NCBI GenBank assembly: GCA_020853885.1
Contig: JADYXZ010000014.1
Location: 248,001 to 312,000 of the forward strand
From: Bradyrhizobiaceae bacterium
GTDB taxonomy: Bacteria > Pseudomonadota > Alphaproteobacteria > Rhizobiales > Xanthobacteraceae
Direction: 5' to 3'
Length of the DNA: 64,000 nucleotides
Shown: positions 42,075 through 51,147 of the stretch, in pieces
Position numbering within the stretch: the stretch's first letter is position 1
Layout: each line of letters begins with the position of its first letter
Translations under genes and position numbers: made by a program
Notes under the pieces: model-generated
Told to the model about the DNA's origin: nothing
Databases searched by the model: none
Seen by the model: only the letters and a program-made list of their open reading frames with translations

Positions 42075-43088
42075 ATGGCGAGGAAACCGGCCCGCGCGCC
42101 GAACGACGATATCGGCGAGGAAACCCGTCTCAAGATGTACCGCACGCAGGTGGTAATCCGGGAGGCGGAGCAGCGTGCGTTCGACCTCTTCCTGCAGAAC
42201 CTCGTGAAGGGCACGAGCCATTTGTCGCTCGGCCAGGAAGCCGTCGCCGCGGGCTTCGCCACCGCCATGAATCCGGGCGACCTCAGCTTCTGCACCTACC
42301 GCGGCCACGCGCATACGCTCGCCCGCGGCGTATCCATTGAAAAAGTGCTCGGCGAGTTGATGCAGCGCGACAACGGCCTGATGCGCGGCAAGGGCGGCTC
42401 CATGCACCTCACCTCCGAGGAGCACGGCGTGATGGGCTCCTACGCGATCATCGGCGCGCATCTGCCGATCGCCTGCGGCGCCGCCTGGCGCGCGCAGTAC
42501 AAAGGCCAGAAGGACGTCTCGGTCTGCTTCTTCGGCGACGGCACCACCAACATCGGCGCCTTCCACGAGGCGCTGAACTTCGCCGTGATCTGGAAGCTGC
42601 CGGTGGTGTTCGTGTGCGAGAATAATCTCTACATGGAATACACGCCGATTGAGGATGTGACAGCGGTCCAGCATCCGGCCGCGGACCGCGCCGGCGCCTA
42701 CGGCCTCGAGGCGGTCATCGTCGACGGCCAGGACGCCGACGAAGTCTATCGCGCGGCGCAGGCAGCCTATGCCAAGGCGCGCGCCGGCGGCGGCCCGTCG
42801 CTGATCGAATGCAAGACCTACCGCTACAGCGGCCACTCGCGCGCCGACCCGGCCAAGTACCGCAAGCCGGGCGAGCTCGATAAGTGGAAGGAGCGCGATC
42901 CGATCAAGATCTACCGCGAGCGCCTGCTGCAATTTGGCATCGAGCAGGAGACGATCGACAAGATCGACACCGAGGTCCGCCAGGTCGTGGACGACGCTAC
43001 GGAGAAATGCAAGGCAGCGCCGCAGCCACCTTTCGAACTGATCACGCGCGACGTTTATGCCGATGGAGGCTGGGCATGGCGGAACTGA
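42075..43088 (+). CDS. 2-oxo acid (pyruvate/acetoin) dehydrogenase E1, alpha subunit
   Basis: The 337-residue ThDP enzyme subunit has the cofactor motif FGDGTTNIGAFHEALNFA, ENNLYMEYTP, and YRYSGHSRADPAKYR near the phosphorylation-loop region. It decarboxylates a 2-oxo acid or acetoin with the beta subunit and passes the acyl group to lipoyl-E2. The length is typical of PdhA and AcoA, which cannot be separated by these motifs. It overlaps the beta-subunit gene by 13 nt. Confidence 0.9.
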   Translation: MARKPARAPNDDIGEETRLKMYRTQVVIREAEQRAFDLFLQNLVKGTSHLSLGQEAVAAGFATAMNPGDLSFCTYRGHAHTLARGVSIEKVLGELMQRDNGLMRGKGGSMHLTSEEHGVMGSYAIIGAHLPIACGAAWRAQYKGQKDVSVCFFGDGTTNIGAFHEALNFAVIWKLPVVFVCENNLYMEYTPIEDVTAVQHPAADRAGAYGLEAVIVDGQDADEVYRAAQAAYAKARAGGGPSLIECKTYRYSGHSRADPAKYRKPGELDKWKERDPIKIYRERLLQFGIEQETIDKIDTEVRQVVDDATEKCKAAPQPPFELITRDVYADGGWAWRN

Positions 43089-44056
43089 CCTACCGCGACG
43101 CGGTCACCCGCGGCATCGCGCAGGAGATGAAGCGCGATCCCGACGTCGTCTTTCTCGGTGAAGACATCGCCGCGGCCGGCGGCGTGTTCAAGACCACCGT
43201 CGGCCTGCTCGAGGAATTCGGCCCGCTCCGCGTGCGCGACACGCCGATCTCGGAGCAGGCAATCCTCGGCGCCGCCATGGGTGCGGCCATGACCGGCCTG
43301 AAGCCCATCGCCGAGATCATGTTCTCGGACTTCATCGCCGTCTGCTTCAACTATCTCGCCAACGAGTTCAGCAAGCACCGCTACATCTCCAACGGCCAGA
43401 CCAAGTGCCCGCTGGTCGTGCGCACGGCCAATGGCGGCGGCGCCCGCTTCGGCGCCCAGCACAGCCAGAGCGTCGAGAACTGGTGCATGATGATCCCGGG
43501 CCTCAAGGTGGTGGCGCCGTCGAGCCCGACGGACGTGGTCGGCCTGCTCGCCGCTTCCGTCCGCGACCCCGACCCGGTGATCTTCCTCGAGCACAAATCG
43601 CTCTACCCGATCAAAGGCGAGGTCCCCGACGGCGAGATCGTCGACACCATCGGCACGGCGAAGATCCTGCGCTCCGGCCGGGACGCGACAATCACTGCGC
43701 TTGCCCTCATGGTTCCCCGCGCGCTCGAAGCCGCGGAGAAGCTGAAGGAGGAGCATGGCATCGACTGCGAGGTGATCGACGTGCGCTCGCTCGTGCCCCT
43801 CGACACGCAGACGATCCTCGGCTCGGTCGGCCGCACGCACCGGCTCTTCACCGTCGAAGAGAACCCGCGGCTCTGCGGCTGGGGCGCGGAGATCGTCTCC
43901 ATCGTCGCCGACGAGGCGTTCTACGATCTCGACGGCCCGCCGGTCCGCATCACCACGCCGCATCTGCCGCTGCCGGCGTCCGACGTGCTGGAAGACGCGA
44001 CCATTCCGTCCGTGGACCGCATCGTGGACCGGGTGAAGCGGTCGCTGAACGCCTAG
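43076..44056 (+). CDS. 2-oxo acid (pyruvate/acetoin) dehydrogenase E1, beta subunit
   Basis: A 326-residue transketolase-like subunit: YRDAVTRGIAQEMKRDPDV, FLGEDIAAAGGVFK, PISEQAILGAAMGAAMTG, and a C-terminal IDVRSLVPLDTQTILGSV. The ATG at 43076 lies inside the end of the alpha-subunit gene and has GGAGG 7 nt upstream. It provides the other half of the ThDP site. A family B-like repeat follows before the aldehyde dehydrogenase gene. Confidence 0.92.
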   Translation: MAELTYRDAVTRGIAQEMKRDPDVVFLGEDIAAAGGVFKTTVGLLEEFGPLRVRDTPISEQAILGAAMGAAMTGLKPIAEIMFSDFIAVCFNYLANEFSKHRYISNGQTKCPLVVRTANGGGARFGAQHSQSVENWCMMIPGLKVVAPSSPTDVVGLLAASVRDPDPVIFLEHKSLYPIKGEVPDGEIVDTIGTAKILRSGRDATITALALMVPRALEAAEKLKEEHGIDCEVIDVRSLVPLDTQTILGSVGRTHRLFTVEENPRLCGWGAEIVSIVADEAFYDLDGPPVRITTPHLPLPASDVLEDATIPSVDRIVDRVKRSLNA

Positions 44057-44058
44057 CC

Positions 44059-44163
44059 GTCATTCCGGGACTGCGCGCAGCGCAGGACCCGGAATCCAAG
44101 CGGCGCTGACACTGGTTTCTGGATTCCGGGCTCGCTCGCTCCGCTCGCGCCCCGGAATGACGA
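44059..44163. repeat. Palindromic repeat, family B variant, copy 3
   Basis: CGTCATTCCGGG, a GCGCGCAGCGC tip, CCCGGAATCCA, then TGGATTCCGGG with GCTCGCTCCGCTCGC and CCCCGGAATGACG. It lies between the E1-beta gene and the aldehyde dehydrogenase gene, and includes the last few bases before the aldehyde dehydrogenase start. Confidence 0.8.
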
Positions 44164-44174
44164 AAGGAAAGCCC

Positions 44175-45626
44175 ATGTACGACAACCTGCTCGCCAACGT
44201 CCCCACCGACCTCTGGATCGGCGGCAAATGGCGCAAGTCCTCCGACAACGAGTGCTTCGACGTGATCGACCCGGCGACCGAGCGCACGATCGCGTCGGTC
44301 GCGAGCGCGAGCGTCGACGACGCCAAGGCCGCGGTCGATGCCGCGGGCGACGCCTTCGAAGCCTGGGCCGCGAAGAAGCCGCGCGAGCGCGGCGAAATCC
44401 TACGCAAGGCGTTCGAGCTCATCATGCGCGACCAGGAGCGGCTCGCCAAGCTCATCACCATCGAGAACGGCAAGGCGCTGCCCGACAGCCGCGCCGAGGT
44501 CGCCTATGCCGCCGAGTTCTTCCGCTGGTTCGCCGAGGAAGGCGTACGCAACAGCGGCGATATGCGGATCGCGCCCGCTTCCGGCGCGCGCATCCTCGTG
44601 CACCACAAGCCCGCGGGCGTTGCGGTGCTGGTGACGCCGTGGAACTTTCCGGCGGCGATGGCGACCCGCAAGATCGGCCCGGCGCTTGCCGCCGGCTGCA
44701 CGGTCGTGCTCAAGCCCGCCTCGGAAACGCCGCTCACCATGCTGGCGCTCATGCCGATCCTCGAGGAAGCGGGCGTGCCGGCCGGCGTCGTCAACGTCAT
44801 TCCCTCGCGCCGCTCCGGCCGGGTCGTCGACGCCATGCTGCACGACATGCGCGTGCGCGTGATCTCCTTCACCGGCTCCACCGAGGTCGGCCGCAAGCTC
44901 CTGCACTCGGCCGCCGACAACATCATCCGTCCGGCCATGGAGCTCGGCGGCAACGCGCCCTTCATCGTGTTCGAGGACGCCGACATCGACGCGGCGATCG
45001 AGGGCGCCATGGTCGCCAAGATGCGCAACATGGGCGAAGCCTGCACCGCGGCCAACCGCTTCTATGTGCATGAGAAGGTGCACGATGCCTTCGCGGCCAA
45101 GCTCAAGGACAAGATGGGCGGGCTCAAGATGGGCAACGGCCTCGACGACGGCGTTATGCTCGGCCCGCTCGTCAACGCCGAAGGCCGCGACAAGGTGATC
45201 GAGCTCGTCGACGACGCCGTGCAGAAGGGCGCCAGAATTCTCGTCGGCGGCAAGACGCCGGACGGCCCGGGCTTCTTCTATCCGGCCACCGTCCTGACCA
45301 ACGTCTCGGACAGCGCCACCATGCTGCGCGAGGAAATCTTCGGCCCGGTCGCCTCGATCCAGACCTTCAAGACCGAGGACGAGGTGATCAAGCGCGCCAA
45401 CGACACCGAGTACGGCCTCGTCGCCTATCTCTACACCGGCGATCTCAAGCGCGGCATGCGCGTCTCCGAGAAGCTCGACTTCGGCATGATCGGCCTGAAC
45501 CGCGGCCTCGTCTCCGATCCGGCCGCGCCCTTCGGCGGCATGAAGCAGTCCGGCATCGGCCGCGAAGGCGCGCACGAGGGACTGATGGAGTTCCTCGAGA
45601 CGCAGTACATCTCGACGAACTGGTAA
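44175..45626 (+). CDS. Succinate-semialdehyde-type aldehyde dehydrogenase
   Basis: The 483-residue enzyme has the NAD(P)-binding and catalytic residues of the ALDH family: VTPWNFPAAMATRKIGPALAAG, FTGSTEVGRKLL, the general base Glu in MELGGNAPFIVF and catalytic Cys in MGEACTAANRF (about residue 288). The sequence is closest in style to GabD-type enzymes, which oxidise succinate semialdehyde, but substrate is not certain. The ATG at 44175 has AAAGGAAA upstream. It sits between the E1 and E2 genes of the 2-oxo acid dehydrogenase, so it may serve the same pathway. Confidence 0.9.
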   Translation: MYDNLLANVPTDLWIGGKWRKSSDNECFDVIDPATERTIASVASASVDDAKAAVDAAGDAFEAWAAKKPRERGEILRKAFELIMRDQERLAKLITIENGKALPDSRAEVAYAAEFFRWFAEEGVRNSGDMRIAPASGARILVHHKPAGVAVLVTPWNFPAAMATRKIGPALAAGCTVVLKPASETPLTMLALMPILEEAGVPAGVVNVIPSRRSGRVVDAMLHDMRVRVISFTGSTEVGRKLLHSAADNIIRPAMELGGNAPFIVFEDADIDAAIEGAMVAKMRNMGEACTAANRFYVHEKVHDAFAAKLKDKMGGLKMGNGLDDGVMLGPLVNAEGRDKVIELVDDAVQKGARILVGGKTPDGPGFFYPATVLTNVSDSATMLREEIFGPVASIQTFKTEDEVIKRANDTEYGLVAYLYTGDLKRGMRVSEKLDFGMIGLNRGLVSDPAAPFGGMKQSGIGREGAHEGLMEFLETQYISTNW

Positions 45627-45649
45627 GGTAAGGCCCGGGGGAAGCGCGA

Positions 45650-46969
45650 ATGGACGTCCTGATGCCGCAGCTCGGCGAGACCGTCGCCGAAGGCAAGATC
45701 ACTGAGTGGTTCAAGCAGCCGGGCGACGCGGTGAAAGCCGGCGAGAACCTGTTCATCATCGAAACCGACAAGGTCTCGATGGAAATCCAGGCGGTCGCGG
45801 CCGGCACGCTCGCGGAGATCCGCGTGCAGGCCGGCGAGGTCGCACCGGTCGGCACCGTCGTCGCCGTCATTTCCGACGGCAAGGGCGGCACCGCATCGCC
45901 GCAGCCTGCCACTCCCGCCGCGCCCGCGGCTCCGAAACCGGCGCCGAAGCCGGCCGCGGCGGCCCCTGCTCCCGTTCCCACGCCACGGCCTTCCGGGCCT
46001 GTGCAGCTCGATCCCTATTTCGAGGTGCGCACGCCGGAGAGAAACTTCGGCCCCGCCCAGATCGGCGGCCGCGCGGTGACGCCGCTCGCGCGCCGTCTCG
46101 CCGCCGAAGCCGGCATCGATCTCTCCCGCGTCAAAGGCTCCGGCCCGCACGGACGCATCGTCGCCGCCGACGTGCAGCAGGCGGGCGCCGGCGCACGCAC
46201 GGCCGGCCCGGCGCTTGCCGCCGGTCCCTCGACCGAGCAGGTGAAGGCGCTCTATCGCGACGTGCCCTACGAGGAAGTGCCGCTCGACGGCATGCGCAAG
46301 ACCATCGCCACGCGCCTGGTCCAAGCGAAGCAGACCATCCCGCATTTCTATCTCACGGTCGACCTCGACATCGGCCAGCTCCTGAAGCTGCGCGAGGAGG
46401 CGAACGCCTCCGCCCCGCGCGACAAGGACGGCAACCCGGCCTTCAAGCTCTCGGTCAACGACTTCGTCATCAAGGCATGGGCCGCAGCGCTGCAGCGCGT
46501 GCCCGCCGCGAACGCCGTCTGGGCCGAGGACCGCATCCTGCGCTTCCAGCGCGCGGACGTGGCGGTCGCTGTCGCCATCGACGGCGGCCTCATCACGCCG
46601 GTGATCCGCGCGGCCGACACCAAGCGCCTCTCCGCGATCTCCGCCGAGATGAAGGACCTCGCCGCCCGCGCCCGCGACCGCAAGCTCAAGCCCGACGAGT
46701 ATCAGGGCGGCTCGAGCGCGATCTCCAACCTCGGCATGTACGGCGTGCGCGAGTTCTCCGCGATCATCAACCCGCCGCACGCGACGATCCTCGCCGTCGG
46801 CGGCGCCCGCCGCCAGGCCGTCGAGACCAAGGACGGCGGCATCGCCTTCGCGAGCCTGATGACGGTGACGCTCTCCTGCGATCACCGCGTGGTCGACGGC
46901 GCGCTTGGCGCGGAGCTGCTCGCGGCCTTCAGGGAGATCGTCGAGAAGCCGATCGCCGCGCTCGTCTGA
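45650..46969 (+). CDS. Dihydrolipoamide acyltransferase (E2)
   Basis: The 439-residue protein has an N-terminal lipoyl domain (K41 in ETDKVSMEI), an Ala/Pro linker (85-125) and an E3-binding domain (about 145-180; VTPLARRLAAEAGIDLSRVKGSGPHGRI). A C-terminal catalytic domain has SCDHRVVDGA with the active-site His. It transfers the acyl group from E1 to CoA. The E3-binding domain implies a dihydrolipoamide dehydrogenase, but no E3 gene is in the window. It starts 23 nt after the aldehyde dehydrogenase stop, with a GGGGGAAG site. Confidence 0.93.
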   Translation: MDVLMPQLGETVAEGKITEWFKQPGDAVKAGENLFIIETDKVSMEIQAVAAGTLAEIRVQAGEVAPVGTVVAVISDGKGGTASPQPATPAAPAAPKPAPKPAAAAPAPVPTPRPSGPVQLDPYFEVRTPERNFGPAQIGGRAVTPLARRLAAEAGIDLSRVKGSGPHGRIVAADVQQAGAGARTAGPALAAGPSTEQVKALYRDVPYEEVPLDGMRKTIATRLVQAKQTIPHFYLTVDLDIGQLLKLREEANASAPRDKDGNPAFKLSVNDFVIKAWAAALQRVPAANAVWAEDRILRFQRADVAVAVAIDGGLITPVIRAADTKRLSAISAEMKDLAARARDRKLKPDEYQGGSSAISNLGMYGVREFSAIINPPHATILAVGGARRQAVETKDGGIAFASLMTVTLSCDHRVVDGALGAELLAAFREIVEKPIAALV

Positions 46970-46981
46970 CGGGTAGGCGCG

Positions 46982-47614
46982 CTACGGCAGGTGAAAGAAG
47001 ACCGGCAGCGCGCCGATCTCGTGCAAGTACTCGAACCCTTCGACGATCGGGATCGCGATCAGGAACACGCTCGCGTCCACGAACGTGCGCAGCACGTCGC
47101 GCGGCTTCACCTCGATGAGCGCGACGTCGCGCCATAATGAAAAGCGCGGAAAGAACCGCGGTACCTGTGCGAGATACTGCCGGTAGGCGTTGCCGAACTT
47201 CACCGTCAGCACCCGCTCTTCCTTGAGCACGACGAGATAAAACACCAGCCACGCGGCAATGCCGGCGGCGAGCGCCGCCACCACGCTGCCGAACTGCGCG
47301 CCGACGCCGGCCGCGCCGATGATCGAGAACACATAGAGCGGATTGCGCGACACCGAGTACGGCCCGACCATCACGAGGCTGCGCACCTTGCGCCCGCCGA
47401 TATAAAGCGAGGACCAGGTGCGCCCGAGGATGCAGAGAAGGATGAGGAATAGTCCCGCCCATTCGATCGTCTCGTGGACGGTCCCGTCGCTCGGCCAGCG
47501 CGACTCGCCAAGCACCACCAGCGCGACCGCGACAAGGACCAGCGCGAGCAGCACCGCCTTGCGCACGTGCTGCACATAGGCGAGATCGATCGGGGAGCGT
47601 TCGGTCGCGATCAT
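46982..47614 (-). CDS. Isoprenylcysteine carboxyl methyltransferase-like membrane protein (PEMT/ICMT family)
   Basis: The 210-residue protein has five hydrophobic segments and the ICMT family signatures GPYSVSRNPLYV and EERVLTVKFGNAYRQYLAQVPRF. The family includes small membrane methyltransferases acting on lipids or isoprenoid thiols; bacteria of this type have no prenylated CaaX proteins, so the substrate is unknown. It is convergent with E2, the stop codons 12 nt apart. Confidence 0.85.
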   Translation of the reverse strand: MIATERSPIDLAYVQHVRKAVLLALVLVAVALVVLGESRWPSDGTVHETIEWAGLFLILLCILGRTWSSLYIGGRKVRSLVMVGPYSVSRNPLYVFSIIGAAGVGAQFGSVVAALAAGIAAWLVFYLVVLKEERVLTVKFGNAYRQYLAQVPRFFPRFSLWRDVALIEVKPRDVLRTFVDASVFLIAIPIVEGFEYLHEIGALPVFFHLP

Positions 47615-47791
47615 GGGGGCGGTCCGCGGCCTGCATGCGCCCGCCCCCGCGAAGGGTCAAGCAGCCCCGCCGCGGCATGGTTGCCCACGCACATGGGACG
47701 GTTGATGCACAACGGATTGCTGCATCGGCCGTTCTGCCCCTAAAGTGCAGCCCCACGCGTGCACAATCCTGCCGAAATCGCCGAGGTGCCG

Positions 47792-48769
47792 ATGGCCGCC
47801 GGGAAGATGGAGCTGTTGCAGACGGGTCCCGTCCCTCCCTTCGTCGAGCCGCAGCTCGACGAGCATTTTTCCGTCCACAAGCTGCACAAGGCCGCCGACC
47901 GCGACGCCTTCCTGAAGGAAGTCGCGCCGAAGATCCGCGGCATCATCACGTTCGGCGCGATCCCGATCGACGCCGCGCTGATGCAGAAGCTGCCGCAGCT
48001 TGAGATCGTCAGCAACATGGGCGTCGGCTACGATTCGGTCGACGCCAGATGGGCGGGCGAGCACGGCGTCGTCGTCACCAACACGCCGGGCGTGCTCGAC
48101 GAGGAAGTCGCCGACACCACGATCGGTCTCCTCATCAGCACCGTGCGCGAGCTCCCGCAGGCGGAGCGCTTCCTGCGCGCGGGCAAATGGCTGGAGAAGC
48201 CCTACCCGCTCACGGCCGGAACGCTGCGCAGCCGCACCATCGGCATCGTCGGCATGGGCCGCATCGGCAAGGCGATCGCGCGCCGCATCGAGGCGATGGG
48301 CCTGCCGGTCGTCTATCACAGCCGCCGTCCCGCGCCCGGCGTCGCCTATCGCCACTACGCCGACCTGAAGGCGATGGCGCGCGACGTCGACGTGCTGATC
48401 CTGATCGTGCCGGGCGGCTCCGAGACCAAGAACATGATCGACCGCGACGTGCTGGAAGCGCTCGGTCCGAACGGCGTCCTCATCAACATGGCGCGCGGCT
48501 CGGTCGTCGACGAGCCGGCATTGATCGACGCGTTGCGCAACAAGAAGATCCTTTCCGCCGGCCTCGACGTGTACGCCGACGAGCCGCGCGTGCCGAAGGA
48601 GCTGATCGCGATGGAGAACGTCGTGCTCCTGCCCCATGTCGGCTCGGCCTCGGTCGAGACCCGCCGCGCCATGGGCCAGCTGGTCGTCGACAACCTGAAA
48701 TCCTGGGCCGCCGGCAATGGGCCAATCACGCCGGTTCCCGAGACGCCTTGGCCGCCGGTCGAGGTCTGA
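47792..48769 (+). CDS. 2-hydroxyacid dehydrogenase (glyoxylate/hydroxypyruvate reductase-like)
   Basis: A 325-residue D-isomer-specific dehydrogenase: NAD motif GMGRIGKAIARRIEAMG, MARGSVVDEPAL with the substrate Arg, DEPRVPKEL with Glu, and LPHVGSAS with the catalytic His. It reduces 2-oxo acids such as glyoxylate or hydroxypyruvate. The ATG at 47792 has GAGGTG upstream; a GTG at 47759 would add 11 residues. No related genes are adjacent. Confidence 0.88.
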   Translation: MAAGKMELLQTGPVPPFVEPQLDEHFSVHKLHKAADRDAFLKEVAPKIRGIITFGAIPIDAALMQKLPQLEIVSNMGVGYDSVDARWAGEHGVVVTNTPGVLDEEVADTTIGLLISTVRELPQAERFLRAGKWLEKPYPLTAGTLRSRTIGIVGMGRIGKAIARRIEAMGLPVVYHSRRPAPGVAYRHYADLKAMARDVDVLILIVPGGSETKNMIDRDVLEALGPNGVLINMARGSVVDEPALIDALRNKKILSAGLDVYADEPRVPKELIAMENVVLLPHVGSASVETRRAMGQLVVDNLKSWAAGNGPITPVPETPWPPVEV

Positions 48770-48836
48770 ACGCATCGGGCCGTGCCCGCTGCCGCGCGGC
48801 GTGCTAAAAGCGGCGGCCCCGGAGTGGCGTTGACGC

Positions 48837-49583
48837 ATGCGTGGTTCGTTCGCGGCTGCAATCGGATTGGCGCTGTGGCTTGCCACGCCGGCGAACGCGC
48901 AATCGCCGGCCCCCGCCGCGAAGCCCGATCCGGCGGACGTCCGCGCGCTCGCGGCGAACTATGAGCTCACGAACGCCGACTCCTCCCTCAAGTGCCAGAT
49001 GATCCTGGACCCGAGGCCGACCGGCCGCGGCCTCGCGCTCGTGTTCGACCGCCGGCAATGCGCGTCCCTGTTCGGCTTCCTCGGCGAAGTCTCCGCCTGG
49101 TCACCGGGCATCGCCGGCGCGATCCTCTTCCTCGCGCCGGACGGCCGCACGGTCGCCGAGTTCACCGAGGGCGTCGGGGGCGTCTATGAGGCGATCCGCG
49201 AGAACGACGGCGTCTATTTCCTCGCCAATCTGCAGTTCGTCGATCCGTCCGAGCGCGTGCAGACCGCCGATCTCCTCGGCGAATGGGTGCTGTCGCGGCC
49301 GGAGGGCGAGCCGCCTGCCGCAAAGAACGCGAAGGCGCCGCCCAAGCCCTGCACGATCCGGCTCACGGACGAAGTGGCGGGCGACCAGCTCTTCTATCTG
49401 CGCGTGCCGCCCGATTGCGACGCCGGCCTCCTGCCGCCGGGCTACCGGCACTGGCAGCTCGAGCGTGGCGACATCGTGCTGCGCACCGAGAACGGTGACG
49501 CGCTGCGCTTCGAGCGCGACGATGACGGGCGCTGGAACAAGGTGCCGGAGAAGCCCCGCCCGCTCGTTCTGTCGCGGCCGTAA
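48837..49583 (+). CDS. Secreted protein with two AprI/Inh-like inhibitor domains
   Basis: The 248-residue protein has a signal peptide (FAAAIGLALWLATPANA). Domain 1 covers about residues 38-135 (NYELTNADSSLKCQM, RRQCASLFGF, VSAWSPG, LAPDGRTVAEF). Domain 2 covers about 150-240 (LLGEWVLSRPEG, CTIRL, PPDCDAGLLP, WQLERGDIVL, LRTENGDALRF). The domains share the AprI/Inh beta-barrel pattern with paired cysteines. Single-domain relatives inhibit secreted serralysin-type metalloproteases. A tandem arrangement is unusual. It ends 1 nt before the stop of the convergent isochorismatase-like gene. Confidence 0.75.
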   Translation: MRGSFAAAIGLALWLATPANAQSPAPAAKPDPADVRALAANYELTNADSSLKCQMILDPRPTGRGLALVFDRRQCASLFGFLGEVSAWSPGIAGAILFLAPDGRTVAEFTEGVGGVYEAIRENDGVYFLANLQFVDPSERVQTADLLGEWVLSRPEGEPPAAKNAKAPPKPCTIRLTDEVAGDQLFYLRVPPDCDAGLLPPGYRHWQLERGDIVLRTENGDALRFERDDDGRWNKVPEKPRPLVLSRP

Positions 49584-50222
49584 TCAGCCTTTCCTGTGCA
49601 ACTTCCGGTGCTGGGGGAAATACCAGCGCATGACGTGCCGCAGATTGTCGGCATCGCCGCGCGCCCAGTTGCGCATAATCTCGCACCCGAAAGAGATCGC
49701 GGTGATGGGCCTCGCCCCGGCCGCAATCATCCGGTCGAAGGCGCGCGCATGCGCGACCGGCGAGATGCCGCCCACCGCATCGGCGACCGGATACACCTCG
49801 TAGCCCTCGGCCAGCATGTCGAGCGTCGGGAACGCGAGGCAGACCTCGGTCCAAAGTGCTGCAATCACCACCTTGCGCCGCCCCGTGCCTTCGACCGCCC
49901 TGCGGAAATCCTCGTCCTCCCAGGCATTGACGCCGGTGCGGTCGATCTCCTGCACCCCCGGCAGCGCCTCGCGGATGGCCGGGATCGTGCCTTCGTTCAC
50001 GCCCATGTCCACGGCGACCGTCGAGAGCACCACGGGGATCTTGTAGGCCTGCGCCAGCTTGCACAACGCCACCACATTGAGGGTGATCTCCTCGTGCGGC
50101 GACGAGGTCACGGTCGAATACTGCTCCGGCTGGTAGTCGATCAGCACCAGCACGCAATTTTCCGGGGTCAGCAGACGGTCGGCCTTGGGATCGCGGATCG
50201 GCTCGGGCTGGGTCTTGGGCAT
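49584..50222 (-). CDS. Isochorismatase-like cysteine hydrolase (YcaC type)
   Basis: The 212-residue protein has the catalytic Asp in LVLIDYQPEQY, a Lys in TGRRKVVIAAL and the nucleophile Cys in WTEVCLAFPT. The YcaC-like type is octameric, with unproven substrates. The gene shares its end with the AprI/Inh-type gene. A family D palindrome lies between it and radC. Confidence 0.88.
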   Translation of the reverse strand: MPKTQPEPIRDPKADRLLTPENCVLVLIDYQPEQYSTVTSSPHEEITLNVVALCKLAQAYKIPVVLSTVAVDMGVNEGTIPAIREALPGVQEIDRTGVNAWEDEDFRRAVEGTGRRKVVIAALWTEVCLAFPTLDMLAEGYEVYPVADAVGGISPVAHARAFDRMIAAGARPITAISFGCEIMRNWARGDADNLRHVMRWYFPQHRKLHRKG

Positions 50223-50370
50223 GTTGCTCCGCCTTTCGGGTTGGAAGCTTCCCGAACCGAAGTCTAGATCAACATAGGGCAGAAGCGCGGGCGATCTCTT
50301 TCCGCGCCATCAAGATCGTCTGAAGAACTCCCCCTACATTTAGTCCAACTTCTTCCTTTCTCGTTTTTAG

Positions 50371-50425
50371 AGCTTGCGCGTGATCTTTTCCGAAAACCGC
50401 TTCCCACTTTTCGGGATCACGCGCT
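50371..50425. repeat. Palindromic repeat, family D (GCGTGATC...GATCACGC)
   Basis: AGCTTGCGCGTGATCTTTTCCG, then AAAACCGCTTCCCAC, then TTTTCGGGATCACGCGCT. GCGTGATC and GATCACGC form the outer stem. This element is a frequent intergenic palindrome in Bradyrhizobium-like genomes. It overlaps the last codons of radC, whose stop is in the right arm. Confidence 0.8.
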
Positions 50426-51137
50426 AGATGAGTCGCAGCCCCTTCAGGCTCGCGTGGCCCTCCTTGCCGACGATGATGTGATCGTGCACCTCGACGCCCA
50501 AGGGCTTGGCGATCTCGGCGATCTGCTTGGTCATCTGGATGTCGGCGCGCGACGGCGTCGGGTCGCCCGACGGATGGTTGTGCACGAGCACGATCGCGGT
50601 CGCCGAAAGCTCGAGCGCCCGCTTCACCACTTCGCGCGGATAGACCGGCGTGTGGTCGACAGTGCCCCGCTGCTGCACCTCGTCGGCGATCAGCTGGTTG
50701 CGCTTGTCGAGGAAAAGGATGCGGAATTCCTCCCGCTCGGAAAACGCCATCGCCGTGCGGCAATAGTCGAGCACCGCCGACCACGAGGAAAGCACCGGCC
50801 GCTTCTTCACCTCGCCGCGCGCGAGCCGGCCTGCCGCCGCCTGCACGATCTTCAGCTCAAGGATCGCCGATTCGCCGAGCCCGTCGATCTCCGCGAGCCG
50901 CGCCGGCGCCGCCGAGATCACCTCGGCGAACGAGCCGAAACGCGCGAGCAGGGCTTTCGCCAGCGGCTTCACGTCGCGGCGCGGGATCGCACGGAACAGC
51001 ACGAGCTCCAGCAGCTCGTAGTCGGCGAGCGCGTCGGCGCCCGCCTCGCGGAAGCGCGTGCGCAGCCGGTCGCGATGTCCGTGATAATGCGGCGGTTCCT
51101 TGAATGAACCGTCAGGCTTTTTCCTGCCCCCACCCAT
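50424..51137 (-). CDS. radC: RadC-family JAB/MPN protein
   Basis: The 237-residue protein has an N-terminal helix-hairpin-helix-like region ([25 protein letters not shown]) and a C-terminal JAMM domain with metal site [15 protein letters not shown]. RadC is associated with DNA repair in name only; it is probably a metalloprotease-fold protein. The gene starts 10 nt after map, in the sfsA-map-radC order common in Rhizobiales. Confidence 0.93.
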   Translation of the reverse strand: MGGGRKKPDGSFKEPPHYHGHRDRLRTRFREAGADALADYELLELVLFRAIPRRDVKPLAKALLARFGSFAEVISAAPARLAEIDGLGESAILELKIVQAAAGRLARGEVKKRPVLSSWSAVLDYCRTAMAFSEREEFRILFLDKRNQLIADEVQQRGTVDHTPVYPREVVKRALELSATAIVLVHNHPSGDPTPSRADIQMTKQIAEIAKPLGVEVHDHIIVGKEGHASLKGLRLI

Positions 51138-51147
51138 GGGGCAAAGC

